From contig NZ_SMSG01000001.1 in NCBI RefSeq assembly GCF_004382795.1, positions 124,001 to 188,000 of the forward strand: a DNA stretch of 64,000 nucleotides, written 5' to 3'. Below, piece by piece: positions 8,541-16,145 of the stretch; the stretch's first letter is position 1; the number at the start of each line of letters is the position of its first letter. Under the pieces are notes generated by a model, which was not told where the DNA came from, did not search any database, and worked only from the letters and a program-made list of their open reading frames with translations. The DNA comes from Cumulibacter soli. Its GTDB lineage: Bacteria > Actinomycetota > Actinomycetes > Mycobacteriales > Antricoccaceae. Made by a program: the position numbers and the translations under genes.

Positions 8541-8660
8541 AGGTCACCCTGACACCGCGCATCGCGACACCACAGACACCGGGCGCACCGACACCGCGTC
8601 GCGACACCGCACACACCAGGCATCGCGACGCCTCATCCACCGACACCGCGTCTACCGCCC
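8541..8660. repeat. Cluster of short GACACCG(C) repeats
   Basis: The hexamer GACACC occurs at 8551, 8566, 8575, 8590, 8603 and 8642, usually followed by GCG and mixed with ATCGCGAC words. No gene is visible. The stretch lies just past the 3' end of the kinase gene. The rest of the 8230-8682 gap holds only the terminator and the repeats listed here. Confidence 0.5.
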
Positions 8661-8682
8661 GAGGCCGCACGCGCGACTGGAC

Positions 8683-10512
8683 CTACTCGGTCGCGAGCTC
8701 GACGAAGGCCTCGGTGACCGGGTCGATCATCTCCTCGGACACTCCCTCCTCGTTGCTCTGCATCACCACATACGCCACGGAGGTACCCGCCGACATCGCC
8801 AACACGGTGACGTAACGCCACCCGGCGCGCGCGGCGTCGCCCTCCTCGTTCGTAGCCGACTCCTCATCGCCGGCATTCTGATCCAGTGCGATAGCCACCT
8901 GACGGGCCTGGAACTGCACACCGTCCGGTACGTCCGGCTCGTATTCGGGCACGCTGATCTGCGCGGGTTGCCCGTACAGCGTCGACTCATTCCCCACCGA
9001 GATGCCCAGATCTGAAAGTTCATCCAGGCAGGTGTCGAACTGTGGGCTCGACCACGCCTGTACCCAGTTCTGCGCGACGTCCGCTGACGAGGCCACGATC
9101 GCTTGCGATCGCGCGATCCGGTAATTGCCGCTGCTCTCGTCGGTGACCTCGTTATCGACGTACTGCGCGGATGCCTTCGCCGAAGCGACATCGGTCGCGG
9201 GATCCAAACCCATGCAACTGTTCAGGGCCGACGCCGTGATCGAGTCCGCTTCCTCGCGGGTCTCCGGCAGTTGCCCGATAACTTCAGTCAGCAGCGACAT
9301 GTCTTCGGTCGCCTGCCATGTGCCTGGGCCATACGAATCCGAACCGATGAGCAGGTCGGCAGCGTCCTGAGGGTTCGTTGGGTCGACGGAGGCCAACGCC
9401 ACCGACAGTCCCCACCCGCCCAGGCCCAGCACGAGAGCGGTCGCGACGCCGGCAGCGATCCATTTGGCGCGCGAGCGCCGCCGCGGCCCGGGCTGCTGCG
9501 CGGTGACCTCAGGGAATCTGCCCGGTTCGTGACGCATGGTCGGTGAGCCTGGTGAACCGATCGACGCGGTCGGGTCCGCTCGCACCGACTCCTGCGGTAC
9601 CCAACTCGTCGGTGCCTCACTCGGCCCGCCGCGAGGCGCCAGCGGTGACGACGCGGCTTCCGGCGCCACGACCATCGGCGTTTGGGCGATGCCGAGGTCG
9701 CGCTGTACATCCTGCAGCCGCCTGCCAAATTCGCCCGCGCTCATCTGCCGCAACCCCGGCGTCTTACTCATCGCTTTCTCCAGCGTGGCGGCGAAGACAT
9801 CGGGTACGCCGCGGCCGCGCAGATCTGGCGGCGGTTCCTGCACGACCCGCAGCAGCACCGCGGCGACACTCTCATCGCCATCGCGGTGAAACGGCCCGCT
9901 GCCCAGCAAAGCGGCCATGAGCGTCGCGGCCAACGAATACACGTCCGAACGCACGGTCGCTGGTTCCCCGGTAAGCACCTCCGGGGCTGCGTAGCCCGGC
10001 GTGGCGACTACATCCCCAGTACGGGTGAGCTTCGTGTCCGCCATCCGCGCCTGGCCGAAGTCAGCCAGCCGGGGGACGTCGTACGAGTCGAACAGGATGT
10101 TGCCGGGTTTGATGTCGCGATGCAGTAGCCCGGCCTCGTGTGCGGTCTGCAGCGCACCACACATCCTGATGCCCAGGTCCAGTACGAGCGGCACCGGCAG
10201 CGGTCCACTGGCGCGCAGGCGATCGTCGAGTGAACCGTGTTCGCACAGCTGCATCACGAAGTACGGCGACCCGTCGCTCAGGGTGTCGGCGGTGTAGATC
10301 GGGACGACGTTGGGGTGACCGGACATGGCGCCGAGCGCCTGGCTTTCCAATGCAAAGCGCTGCGCGCTGAGCTCATCCAGACGTGTTGTCAGCAGTTTGA
10401 CTGCGACCACGCGGCGTAATTGCTGTTGGTTGGCGCGGTACACAACGCCGTTGCCGCCGTGACCGATCTCGACGAGATCGGTCAGGCCGGGGATGTCGGG
10501 GTTGCGCTGCAT
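8683..10512 (-). CDS. Transmembrane Ser/Thr protein kinase with extracellular sensor domain
   Basis: A 609-residue PknH/PknD-type receptor kinase. The kinase domain (about 10-270) has the glycine loop IGHGGNGVVY (16-25), Lys39 in VAVKLL, Glu56, the catalytic HRDIKPGN (131-138), DFGQ (151) and APE (176-178), so it should be active. A proline-rich linker follows, then one membrane helix at about 351-374. The outer domain of about 235 residues contains Cys residues and the segment DLLIGSDSYGPGTWQATEDM, resembling the PknH sensor domain. It senses an external or envelope signal and phosphorylates cytoplasmic proteins. It is divergent from the MgtE-N/CBS gene with only 33 bp between start codons, so their promoters must overlap. 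Confidence 0.93.
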   Translation of the reverse strand: MQRNPDIPGLTDLVEIGHGGNGVVYRANQQQLRRVVAVKLLTTRLDELSAQRFALESQALGAMSGHPNVVPIYTADTLSDGSPYFVMQLCEHGSLDDRLRASGPLPVPLVLDLGIRMCGALQTAHEAGLLHRDIKPGNILFDSYDVPRLADFGQARMADTKLTRTGDVVATPGYAAPEVLTGEPATVRSDVYSLAATLMAALLGSGPFHRDGDESVAAVLLRVVQEPPPDLRGRGVPDVFAATLEKAMSKTPGLRQMSAGEFGRRLQDVQRDLGIAQTPMVVAPEAASSPLAPRGGPSEAPTSWVPQESVRADPTASIGSPGSPTMRHEPGRFPEVTAQQPGPRRRSRAKWIAAGVATALVLGLGGWGLSVALASVDPTNPQDAADLLIGSDSYGPGTWQATEDMSLLTEVIGQLPETREEADSITASALNSCMGLDPATDVASAKASAQYVDNEVTDESSGNYRIARSQAIVASSADVAQNWVQAWSSPQFDTCLDELSDLGISVGNESTLYGQPAQISVPEYEPDVPDGVQFQARQVAIALDQNAGDEESATNEEGDAARAGWRYVTVLAMSAGTSVAYVVMQSNEEGVSEEMIDPVTEAFVELATE

Positions 10513-10518
10513 GGGGAC

Positions 10519-10539
10519 ATTCTGCCTTGTCGGTAACCT
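10519..10539. promoter_or_regulatory. Overlapping divergent -10 elements of kinase and CBS genes
   Basis: On the plus strand TAACCT (10534-10539) ends 6 nt before GTG 10546. On the minus strand CAGAAT (10524-10519) ends 6 nt before ATG 10512. The two hexamers are 9 bp apart, so polymerases on the two promoters would exclude each other. Confidence 0.5.
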
Positions 10540-10545
10540 TGATCC

Positions 10546-11778
10546 GTGACTACGACGTCCCGCGTGTACCTGACCCGCCTCGCGGGTCTCTCTGTGCTGG
10601 ACCCGGACGGTGCCCCGGTCGGCAAGGTGCTCGACGTCGTGCTCACCCTACGCACCGACTCGTCGCCGGCCCGCGTGATCGGTCTCGTCGTCGAGATCAC
10701 TCGGGGCCGCCAATCCTTCGTCCCGATCGGCAAAATGGTGGCCGCTGACCACGGTTCGTTGCGGCTGTCGACCGGGACGGTCAGCGTCCGCAAGTTCGAG
10801 TTGCGCCCGCACGAGGTGCTGGCGATCGCCGAACTCCTCGATCGTCAGGTCACCGTGTTGGCGACCGGTACGCCGGTGACGCTGGTAGACGTCGCAATGG
10901 AACAAAACCGATCCCGCGACTGGCTGGTGCAGAAGGTCGCCGTCCGTGAACGCGCCCACCGACTCAGCCGAGGTCACGTCCGGCAACTCGACTGGCACGA
11001 AATCGGCGGCATCACGATCGACAAGGAAAGTCAGGAGACAACCAGCCTCCTCGAGGAGTTTGAAGACCAACGCCCCGCGGACGTCGCCGCACGCATCCGT
11101 GATTTGCCCGATCGCCGTCGACAAGAGGTTGCCGAGGCGCTGGATGACAATCGCCTCGCCGACGTGCTCGGCGAGTTGCCGGACGATGACCAACGCGAGA
11201 TTCTGTCGCAGCTGGAGGACGAACGCGCCGCCGACGTCCTCTCCGAGATGGACCCTGACGACGCCGCCGACCTGCTCGGCGACCTGCCCGATTCCGAACG
11301 GGAGAGGTTGCTGGGTCTGATGGAACCCGACGAGGCGTCCCCGGTGCGGCAATTGCTGTCGTACGGCGACGACACCGCCGGTGGTGTGATGACCTCGGAA
11401 CCGGTCATTCTGCCGCCGAACACGACCATCGCCGAAGCGCTCGCGCGCATCCGCCGCGAGCAGTTGAATCCGTCCGTGGCGTCACAGGTGTACGTCGCTC
11501 GTCCGCCCTCGACCACGCCGACCGGCCACTTTCTCGGGGTCGTGCACTTCCAGCGGCTGCTGCGCGAGGCGCCGTTCGAGCAGGTCGGCTCGATCACGTA
11601 CGACGACCTCGACCCGCTGAGCCCGCAGACCGAACTCGCCGAGATCGCCCGGTACTTCGCGACCTACAACCTGGTCGCGGCACCGGTCGTCGATGATGCG
11701 GGTCGACTCGTCGGCGCCGTCACCGTCGACGATCTGCTCGATCACTTACTCCCGGAGGATTGGCGCGAGGATGGCTAG
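10546..11778 (+). CDS. MgtE intracellular-N and CBS domain protein without membrane channel (Rv1232c-like)
   Basis: A 410-residue soluble protein. Residues about 1-85 look like a PRC-barrel-type segment (YLTRLAGLSVLDPDGAPVGKVLDVVL). About 160-270 is an MgtE-N superhelix with repeats such as RRQEVAEALDDNRLADVLGELPDDD and DERAADVLSEMDPDDAADLLGDLP, rich in acidic residues that bind Mg2+ in MgtE. About 280-405 is a CBS pair (GGVMTSEPVILPPNTTIAEAL, then LVAAPVVDDAGRLVGAVTVDDLLDHL). The MgtE membrane domain is absent, as in the mycobacterial relative. The start is inferred to be leaderless. It overlaps the DUF1003 gene by 8 bp, indicating translational coupling. A Mg2+-sensing regulatory role is inference. 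Confidence 0.88.
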   Translation: MTTTSRVYLTRLAGLSVLDPDGAPVGKVLDVVLTLRTDSSPARVIGLVVEITRGRQSFVPIGKMVAADHGSLRLSTGTVSVRKFELRPHEVLAIAELLDRQVTVLATGTPVTLVDVAMEQNRSRDWLVQKVAVRERAHRLSRGHVRQLDWHEIGGITIDKESQETTSLLEEFEDQRPADVAARIRDLPDRRRQEVAEALDDNRLADVLGELPDDDQREILSQLEDERAADVLSEMDPDDAADLLGDLPDSERERLLGLMEPDEASPVRQLLSYGDDTAGGVMTSEPVILPPNTTIAEALARIRREQLNPSVASQVYVARPPSTTPTGHFLGVVHFQRLLREAPFEQVGSITYDDLDPLSPQTELAEIARYFATYNLVAAPVVDDAGRLVGAVTVDDLLDHLLPEDWREDG

Positions 11779-12343
11779 CCGCGTAGATCCCGATGACCTG
11801 TCACGCCCCGGAGGCACCTCGCCTGGCGTGCGGTTCCATTTCGACCCGGAGGCGGTCGGCCGCGGCGCGGAAAACCTAGCCCGGTTCTTCGGCACGACTC
11901 GCTATCTGGTGATCCAGACCGTGATAGTGATCGTGTGGATCCTGCTGAACGTCTTCGTGATCACGCTGCAGTGGGACCCCTATCCGTTCATTCTGCTGAA
12001 CCTGGCTTTCTCCACCCAGGCGGCGTACGCAGCTCCGCTGATTCTGCTCGCCCAGAACCGCCAGGAAGCGCGCGACAAGGTCGCGCTGCAAGAGGATCGG
12101 TCCCGCGCTGTCGCGTCGAAGGCCGACACCGAGTTCATTGCCCGCGAACTCGCCTCGCTGCGGTTGTCGATCGGCGAAGTCGCGACCCGCGATTTCGTGC
12201 GCACCGAGTTGCAAAAGCTCTTGGCCGAGGAATCCAGCGGCAAGAAACCGAAATCCAAGAAGAAGCGCGCCCCCTCGCCGTCGCCGTCGCGTAAGCCCGA
12301 CGACGGCGACGTCCTTGACGCCGACCCACACTCGACAGACTGA
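11771..12343 (+). CDS. DUF1003 membrane protein
   Basis: A 190-residue protein from ATG 11771, overlapping the end of the CBS gene (ATGGCTAG). The segment FHFDPEAVGRGAENLARFFG precedes two membrane helices, about residues 44-66 (VIQTVIVIVWILLNVFVITL) and 72-92 (FILLNLAFSTQAAYAAPLIL), with the DUF1003 linker QWDPYPFILLNL between them and ILLAQNRQEARDK after. A long charged tail with Lys-rich KKPKSKKKRA ends the protein. The family has no proven function. Pairing with the MgtE-N/CBS gene is conserved with Mycobacterium, which supports a joint role in cation handling. Confidence 0.9.
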   Translation: MASRVDPDDLSRPGGTSPGVRFHFDPEAVGRGAENLARFFGTTRYLVIQTVIVIVWILLNVFVITLQWDPYPFILLNLAFSTQAAYAAPLILLAQNRQEARDKVALQEDRSRAVASKADTEFIARELASLRLSIGEVATRDFVRTELQKLLAEESSGKKPKSKKKRAPSPSPSRKPDDGDVLDADPHSTD

Positions 12344-12431
12344 CTGATCACAGGACGTCGACGCCGCGTAGCGGTCGATGCCGCGGGACGTACCATGAGA
12401 TGTTCCGCCTATCGAGGATTTCGAGGTTCAT

Positions 12432-13571
12432 ATGTCATCCGCAATTGACCGCGGCACGATCGATGCTGCCCTGGCGACGGTCAACGACCCGGAGATTCGC
12501 CGTCCGCTCACCGAGATCGGCATGATCAAGGACGTCTCCATCGCCGACGACGGCGTGGTCACGGTCGGGATCTACCTGACGGTCGCGGGCTGTCCGATGC
12601 GCGACACCCTCACCAAGGACGTCACCAACGCCGTCTCTGCGGTGCGGGGCGTGACGGGCGTGAACGTCGAGATGGACGTGATGAACGACGAGCAGCGCGC
12701 GGAGTTACGCAAGACGCTGCGTGGCGGCCAGCCCGAGGCGGTCATCCCATTCGCCCAGCCTGGCTCGCTGACCAGGGTGTACGCCGTGGCGTCCGGTAAG
12801 GGCGGCGTCGGTAAGTCCAGTGTCACCGTGAACCTCGCCGTCGCGATGGCCCAGCAGGGATTGCGGGTAGGTGTCGTCGACGCGGACATCTATGGCCACT
12901 CCGTGCCGCGGATGATCGGCGTCACCACCCAGCCGACGCAGGTTGACGACATGATCATGCCGCCCCAGGCCAACGGCGTTTCGGTGATCTCCGTGGGCAT
13001 GTTCACCCCCGGCAACCAGCCGGTGGTGTGGCGCGGTCCGATGCTGCACCGCGCGCTGCAACAGTTCCTGGCCGACGTGTTTTGGGGCGATCTCGACGTC
13101 CTACTGCTGGACCTGCCTCCCGGCACCGGCGACGTCGCGATCTCGGTCGCGCAGTTATTGCCCAACAGCGAGTTGATCATCGTCACTACCCCGCAGGTCG
13201 CGGCGCGTGAGGTGGCCGAGCGCGCGGGCGCGATCGCGAACCAGACGCATCAGCAGATCGTCGGCGTCATCGAGAACATGTCCGGGTTCCCGTGCCCGCA
13301 CTGCGGCGATCCGATCGAGCTGTTCGGGTCCGGCGGCGGTCAGGCTGTCGCGGACTCGCTGACCCAGTCCACCGGCACTCGGGTGCCGCTGCTGGGACAG
13401 GTGCCGCTGGACATGCGCCTGCGTGAGGGCGGCGACGACGGTAAGCCGTTGGTCCTGTCGGACCCGTCATCGGGCGCGGGCGAAGCCCTGCACAGCATCG
13501 CCTCGCGATTGGCTACCCGTGAACGCGGTCTGGCCGGGATGTCGCTGGGCATCAGCCCCGTGCGCCACTAG
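12432..13571 (+). CDS. mrp: Mrp/ApbC (NBP35-type) iron-sulfur carrier ATPase
   Basis: A 379-residue protein with a GAGG ribosome binding site. Residues about 8-90 are a MIP18/DUF59-like domain (ATVNDPEIRRPLTEIGMIKD). The P-loop ATPase follows with the deviant Walker A GKGGVGKSS (122-130), VVDADIYGHSVPR (148-160), LLLDLPPGTGD and the cluster-ligating CPHC (Cys288, Cys291). It binds a bridging Fe-S cluster as a dimer and transfers it to apoproteins in the cytoplasm, by family knowledge. It ends 76 bp before a strong terminator that also serves tatB. Confidence 0.95.
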   Translation: MSSAIDRGTIDAALATVNDPEIRRPLTEIGMIKDVSIADDGVVTVGIYLTVAGCPMRDTLTKDVTNAVSAVRGVTGVNVEMDVMNDEQRAELRKTLRGGQPEAVIPFAQPGSLTRVYAVASGKGGVGKSSVTVNLAVAMAQQGLRVGVVDADIYGHSVPRMIGVTTQPTQVDDMIMPPQANGVSVISVGMFTPGNQPVVWRGPMLHRALQQFLADVFWGDLDVLLLDLPPGTGDVAISVAQLLPNSELIIVTTPQVAAREVAERAGAIANQTHQQIVGVIENMSGFPCPHCGDPIELFGSGGGQAVADSLTQSTGTRVPLLGQVPLDMRLREGGDDGKPLVLSDPSSGAGEALHSIASRLATRERGLAGMSLGISPVRH

Positions 13572-13647
13572 CCACCCACCCGCCGGTCAACGACCGCCTA
13601 GCGCAAACGATCTGCGGCGGCACGACGGGTGAAGGCATAGCAGAGAA

Positions 13648-13679
13648 AGGCCCCGTCCGTTAGCAAACGGACGGGGCCT
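13648..13679. terminator. Bidirectional hairpin terminator between mrp and tatB
   Basis: A perfect 14-bp stem, AGGCCCCGTCCGTT with loop AGCA and its complement. Confidence 0.88.
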
Positions 13680-13697
13680 GCGCACATAGTCCCGTGG

Positions 13698-14039
13698 TCA
13701 GGTCGCTTCCACGTCGAACTTGGCGGGCTGCTGGGTCTGCTGCAACTGCTGGGTCGCTTTCATCCCCCGCGGCGCCGGCTTGCTCACCGCGGGCTCGTCG
13801 TCCTCCCACAGGTGCTTACGCACGTACTCCTTGGGGTTCAGCAAATCGCGGTCGAAGTTCGGCAACTCGTCACCGAACTCCTCCTTGATGTGCTTCTTCG
13901 CTCCCGTTACCTGCTCCTTGAGCGATTTCAGCGCGCTGCCGGCCTGCTTGGCCGCGCCCGGCAACCGGTCGGGGCCGAAAATAAACAATGCGACCAGGAC
14001 CAGCACAACGATCTCTTGCCAACCAAGCGAGCTGAACAC
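13698..14039 (-). CDS. tatB: Sec-independent translocase subunit TatB
   Basis: A 113-residue protein with GTG start and AGGAG upstream. The N-terminal membrane helix IVVLVLVALFIFGPDRLP (about 10-27) carries the TatA/B hallmark FGP followed by an amphipathic helix (AAKQAGSALKSLKEQVTG). The tail NFDRDLLNPKEYVRKHLWEDD is typical of actinobacterial TatB. It forms the twin-arginine signal receptor complex with TatC, which is not in this window. It is the last gene of a minus-strand run after htrA and the two lyase genes; the sigE-rseA-htrA-tatB association is conserved in mycobacteria. Confidence 0.93.
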   Translation of the reverse strand: MFSSLGWQEIVVLVLVALFIFGPDRLPGAAKQAGSALKSLKEQVTGAKKHIKEEFGDELPNFDRDLLNPKEYVRKHLWEDDEPAVSKPAPRGMKATQQLQQTQQPAKFDVEAT

Positions 14040-14081
14040 GTGAGCGCTCCTAGGATTACCTGTCTACCGGCAAGATTACGC

Positions 14082-14960
14082 CTATGCCTGCAAAGCGTCG
14101 ATCGCCTTACTGATCTCCAGCGATCGGCGGGCGTTATCGACGTGCAGGTTCTCGATCATCTTGCCGTTGAACGTCGCAACGCCCTTACCTTCGCGTAGCG
14201 CGTCCTCCCAGATATGGATGATCTCCGCAGCGTCAGCCACCTCTTGCTCGGACGGCGCGAAGACCTCGTTCGTCGGCTCGACCTGCGTCGGGTGGATCAG
14301 GGTCTTGCCGTCAAAGCCGAGCTGCTTACCCTGCACCGCTTCCGCCAGGAAGCCTTCGGGATCGCGCACGTCGTTGTAGACGCCGTCCAGGATCACCTTG
14401 CCGGCCGCGCGCGCAGCCATCAGCGCCATACCAAGCCCGGGCAGCAGCGGCGCCCGTCCGGGTACGTGATCGGCGTGCAGTTCCTTCGCCTGATCATTGG
14501 TGCCCATCACCAGCACCTCGAGCCGCTCGGACGCCGAAGCGATCTCGTACGCGTTCAGGAACGCAATCGGCGTCTCGATCATCGCCCACAGCTTCGTCTT
14601 CGCCGGGGCGCCAGCGGCCTCCAGGGACGCAACCAACTGGCGGACCTCGTCGGCCGAGTTCACCTTGGGTACGACGATGCCGTCCGGCCCGGCAGCAGCG
14701 GCGGCCTTGATGTCCTCGGCGTGCCACTGGGTGTCCAGGCTGTTGACCCGGATCGTCAGCTCGCGCTTGCCGTACTCGCCGGAGGTAACCGCGGCGCAGG
14801 CAGCGTCACGGGCGGCTTCCTTGGCGTCCGGCGCGACAGCGTCTTCGAGGTCGAAGATGATCGCGTCGGCGGGCAGCGCCTTAGCCTTGTCCAGCGCGCG
14901 GGCGTTCGCCGACGGCATGTACAGCACCGAACGACGTGGGCGGTAGGTCGCATTGCTCAT
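14082..14960 (-). CDS. HpcH/HpaI aldolase/citrate lyase family protein (CitE/malyl-CoA thioesterase-like)
   Basis: A 292-residue TIM-barrel CoA-ester lyase/thioesterase. Landmarks: RRSVLYMPSANARALDKA at the N-terminus, the metal-ligand motif FDLEDAV (Glu39, Asp40), RVNSLDTQW, IVVPKVNSADEV, MIETPIAFLNAYEIA and a C-terminal IHPTQVE. Citrate lyase alpha and gamma partners are absent, so true citrate lyase is unlikely. With the Mcl1-like gene 2 nt upstream it resembles the pair of malyl-CoA lyase (Mcl1) and malyl-CoA thioesterase (Mcl2), which would split CoA from malyl-CoA. That substrate assignment is inference. An operon with the preceding gene is certain from spacing. Confidence 0.85.
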   Translation of the reverse strand: MSNATYRPRRSVLYMPSANARALDKAKALPADAIIFDLEDAVAPDAKEAARDAACAAVTSGEYGKRELTIRVNSLDTQWHAEDIKAAAAAGPDGIVVPKVNSADEVRQLVASLEAAGAPAKTKLWAMIETPIAFLNAYEIASASERLEVLVMGTNDQAKELHADHVPGRAPLLPGLGMALMAARAAGKVILDGVYNDVRDPEGFLAEAVQGKQLGFDGKTLIHPTQVEPTNEVFAPSEQEVADAAEIIHIWEDALREGKGVATFNGKMIENLHVDNARRSLEISKAIDALQA

Positions 14961-14962
14961 AG

Positions 14963-16030
14963 TTAGTTGTCTCCAGTTGCAGTGGCGTACAGTTCGGCGA
15001 GCTCAGGATCGCGGGCGGCCAAGTCCTCGGCCAACTTCACGATGACCAGGCACTGCTTCACCGAGGCGTCGTCCTCCATCTTTCCGTCAAGCATGACGGC
15101 GCCCGAACCATCGCCCATCGCGGCCACCACGCGGCGTGCGTGCGCGACGTCTTCGACGGTCGGGCTAAAGACGCGCTTTGCGATATCGATCTGTACCGGG
15201 TGCAGCGACCAGGCGCCGACACACCCCAGCAGGAAGGCGTTGCGGAACTGGTCCTCGCAGGCAACCGTGTCTTTGATGTCGCCGAACGGGCCATAGAACG
15301 GGAAGATTCCGTTCATCACGCACGCATCGACCATGCGCGAGATGGTGTAGTGCCACAGATCCTGCTGGAAGACGCCACGCTCACCCTCGATATCGCCGTC
15401 CGTCGGGTCCTGGCGCACCAGGTAGCCCGGGTGTCCGCCGCCGACCCGGGTGGTCTTCATGCGACGGTCCGCGGCCAGGTCGGCCGGTCCGAGCGAGAGG
15501 CCCTGCATGCGCGGGCTGGCGGCGCAAATCTCCTCGACGTTGGCGACTCCACGAGCGGTCTCCAGGATCGCGTGGATCAGCAGCGGACGCTTCAGCCCGG
15601 CTTTCGCCTCCAGCTGGGCGAGCAGACGGTCGACGAAGTGGATATCTTCGGGGCCTTCCACCTTCGGGATCATGATGACATCCAGCTTGTCCCCGATCTC
15701 GGCGACGAGAGTGGTGATGTCGTCGTGGAACCACGGCGAATCCAGCGAATTGACGCGGGTCCAGAACTGTGTGTTCTCGCCGAAATCGACCGTCTTCCCG
15801 ACGTTCACCAGCCCGAGGCGAGCAGCTTCCTTGCGCTCGGTCTTGACGGCGTCCTCGAGGTTGCCGAGCAGGATGTCGACCTTGCCAACCATCGCGGGGA
15901 CCTTCGCAGCCATCTTCTCGTTGCTGGGATCGAAGAAGTGGATCGCGCGCGAAGGCCGCGCGGGTACCTCCATCAGAGGCTGCGGCGCCCCCACAGCGAG
16001 GGGCTTGAAGAAGTCTTTGGCGCTGCGCAT
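14963..16030 (-). CDS. Malyl-CoA/beta-methylmalyl-CoA lyase-like protein
   Basis: A 355-residue HpcH/HpaI-type protein with GGAAGGA upstream of the ATG. It has GNLEDAV (Glu59, Asp60 as Mg ligands), [74 protein letters not shown] and [16 protein letters not shown]. These follow Mcl-type lyases, which cleave malyl-CoA or methylmalyl-CoA to glyoxylate plus acetyl- or propionyl-CoA. It carries insertions ([14 protein letters not shown] region) that make it longer than CitE. The Mcl2-like gene follows directly. No other ethylmalonyl-CoA pathway gene is in the window, so pathway assignment is tentative. Confidence 0.8.
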   Translation of the reverse strand: MRSAKDFFKPLAVGAPQPLMEVPARPSRAIHFFDPSNEKMAAKVPAMVGKVDILLGNLEDAVKTERKEAARLGLVNVGKTVDFGENTQFWTRVNSLDSPWFHDDITTLVAEIGDKLDVIMIPKVEGPEDIHFVDRLLAQLEAKAGLKRPLLIHAILETARGVANVEEICAASPRMQGLSLGPADLAADRRMKTTRVGGGHPGYLVRQDPTDGDIEGERGVFQQDLWHYTISRMVDACVMNGIFPFYGPFGDIKDTVACEDQFRNAFLLGCVGAWSLHPVQIDIAKRVFSPTVEDVAHARRVVAAMGDGSGAVMLDGKMEDDASVKQCLVIVKLAEDLAARDPELAELYATATGDN

Positions 16031-16145
16031 CGCACGTCCTTCCGAATCACGACATAGTTCGGCATAGACGCTAACAGCGCGGCGCGCATCGGTTGACGGC
16101 AGGCAGTCCTTGCTGCGGCCCGCGCGCTGTCACGGCGCTGCCTGG

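Noticed and set aside
8291-8660. CRISPR array
   Set aside because: Units are degenerate, contiguous and without regular unique spacers, and no cas gene is present.
14082-16030. Citrate lyase operon
   Set aside because: Only CitE-like folds are present; citrate lyase alpha and gamma subunits and CitC/CitG are missing.
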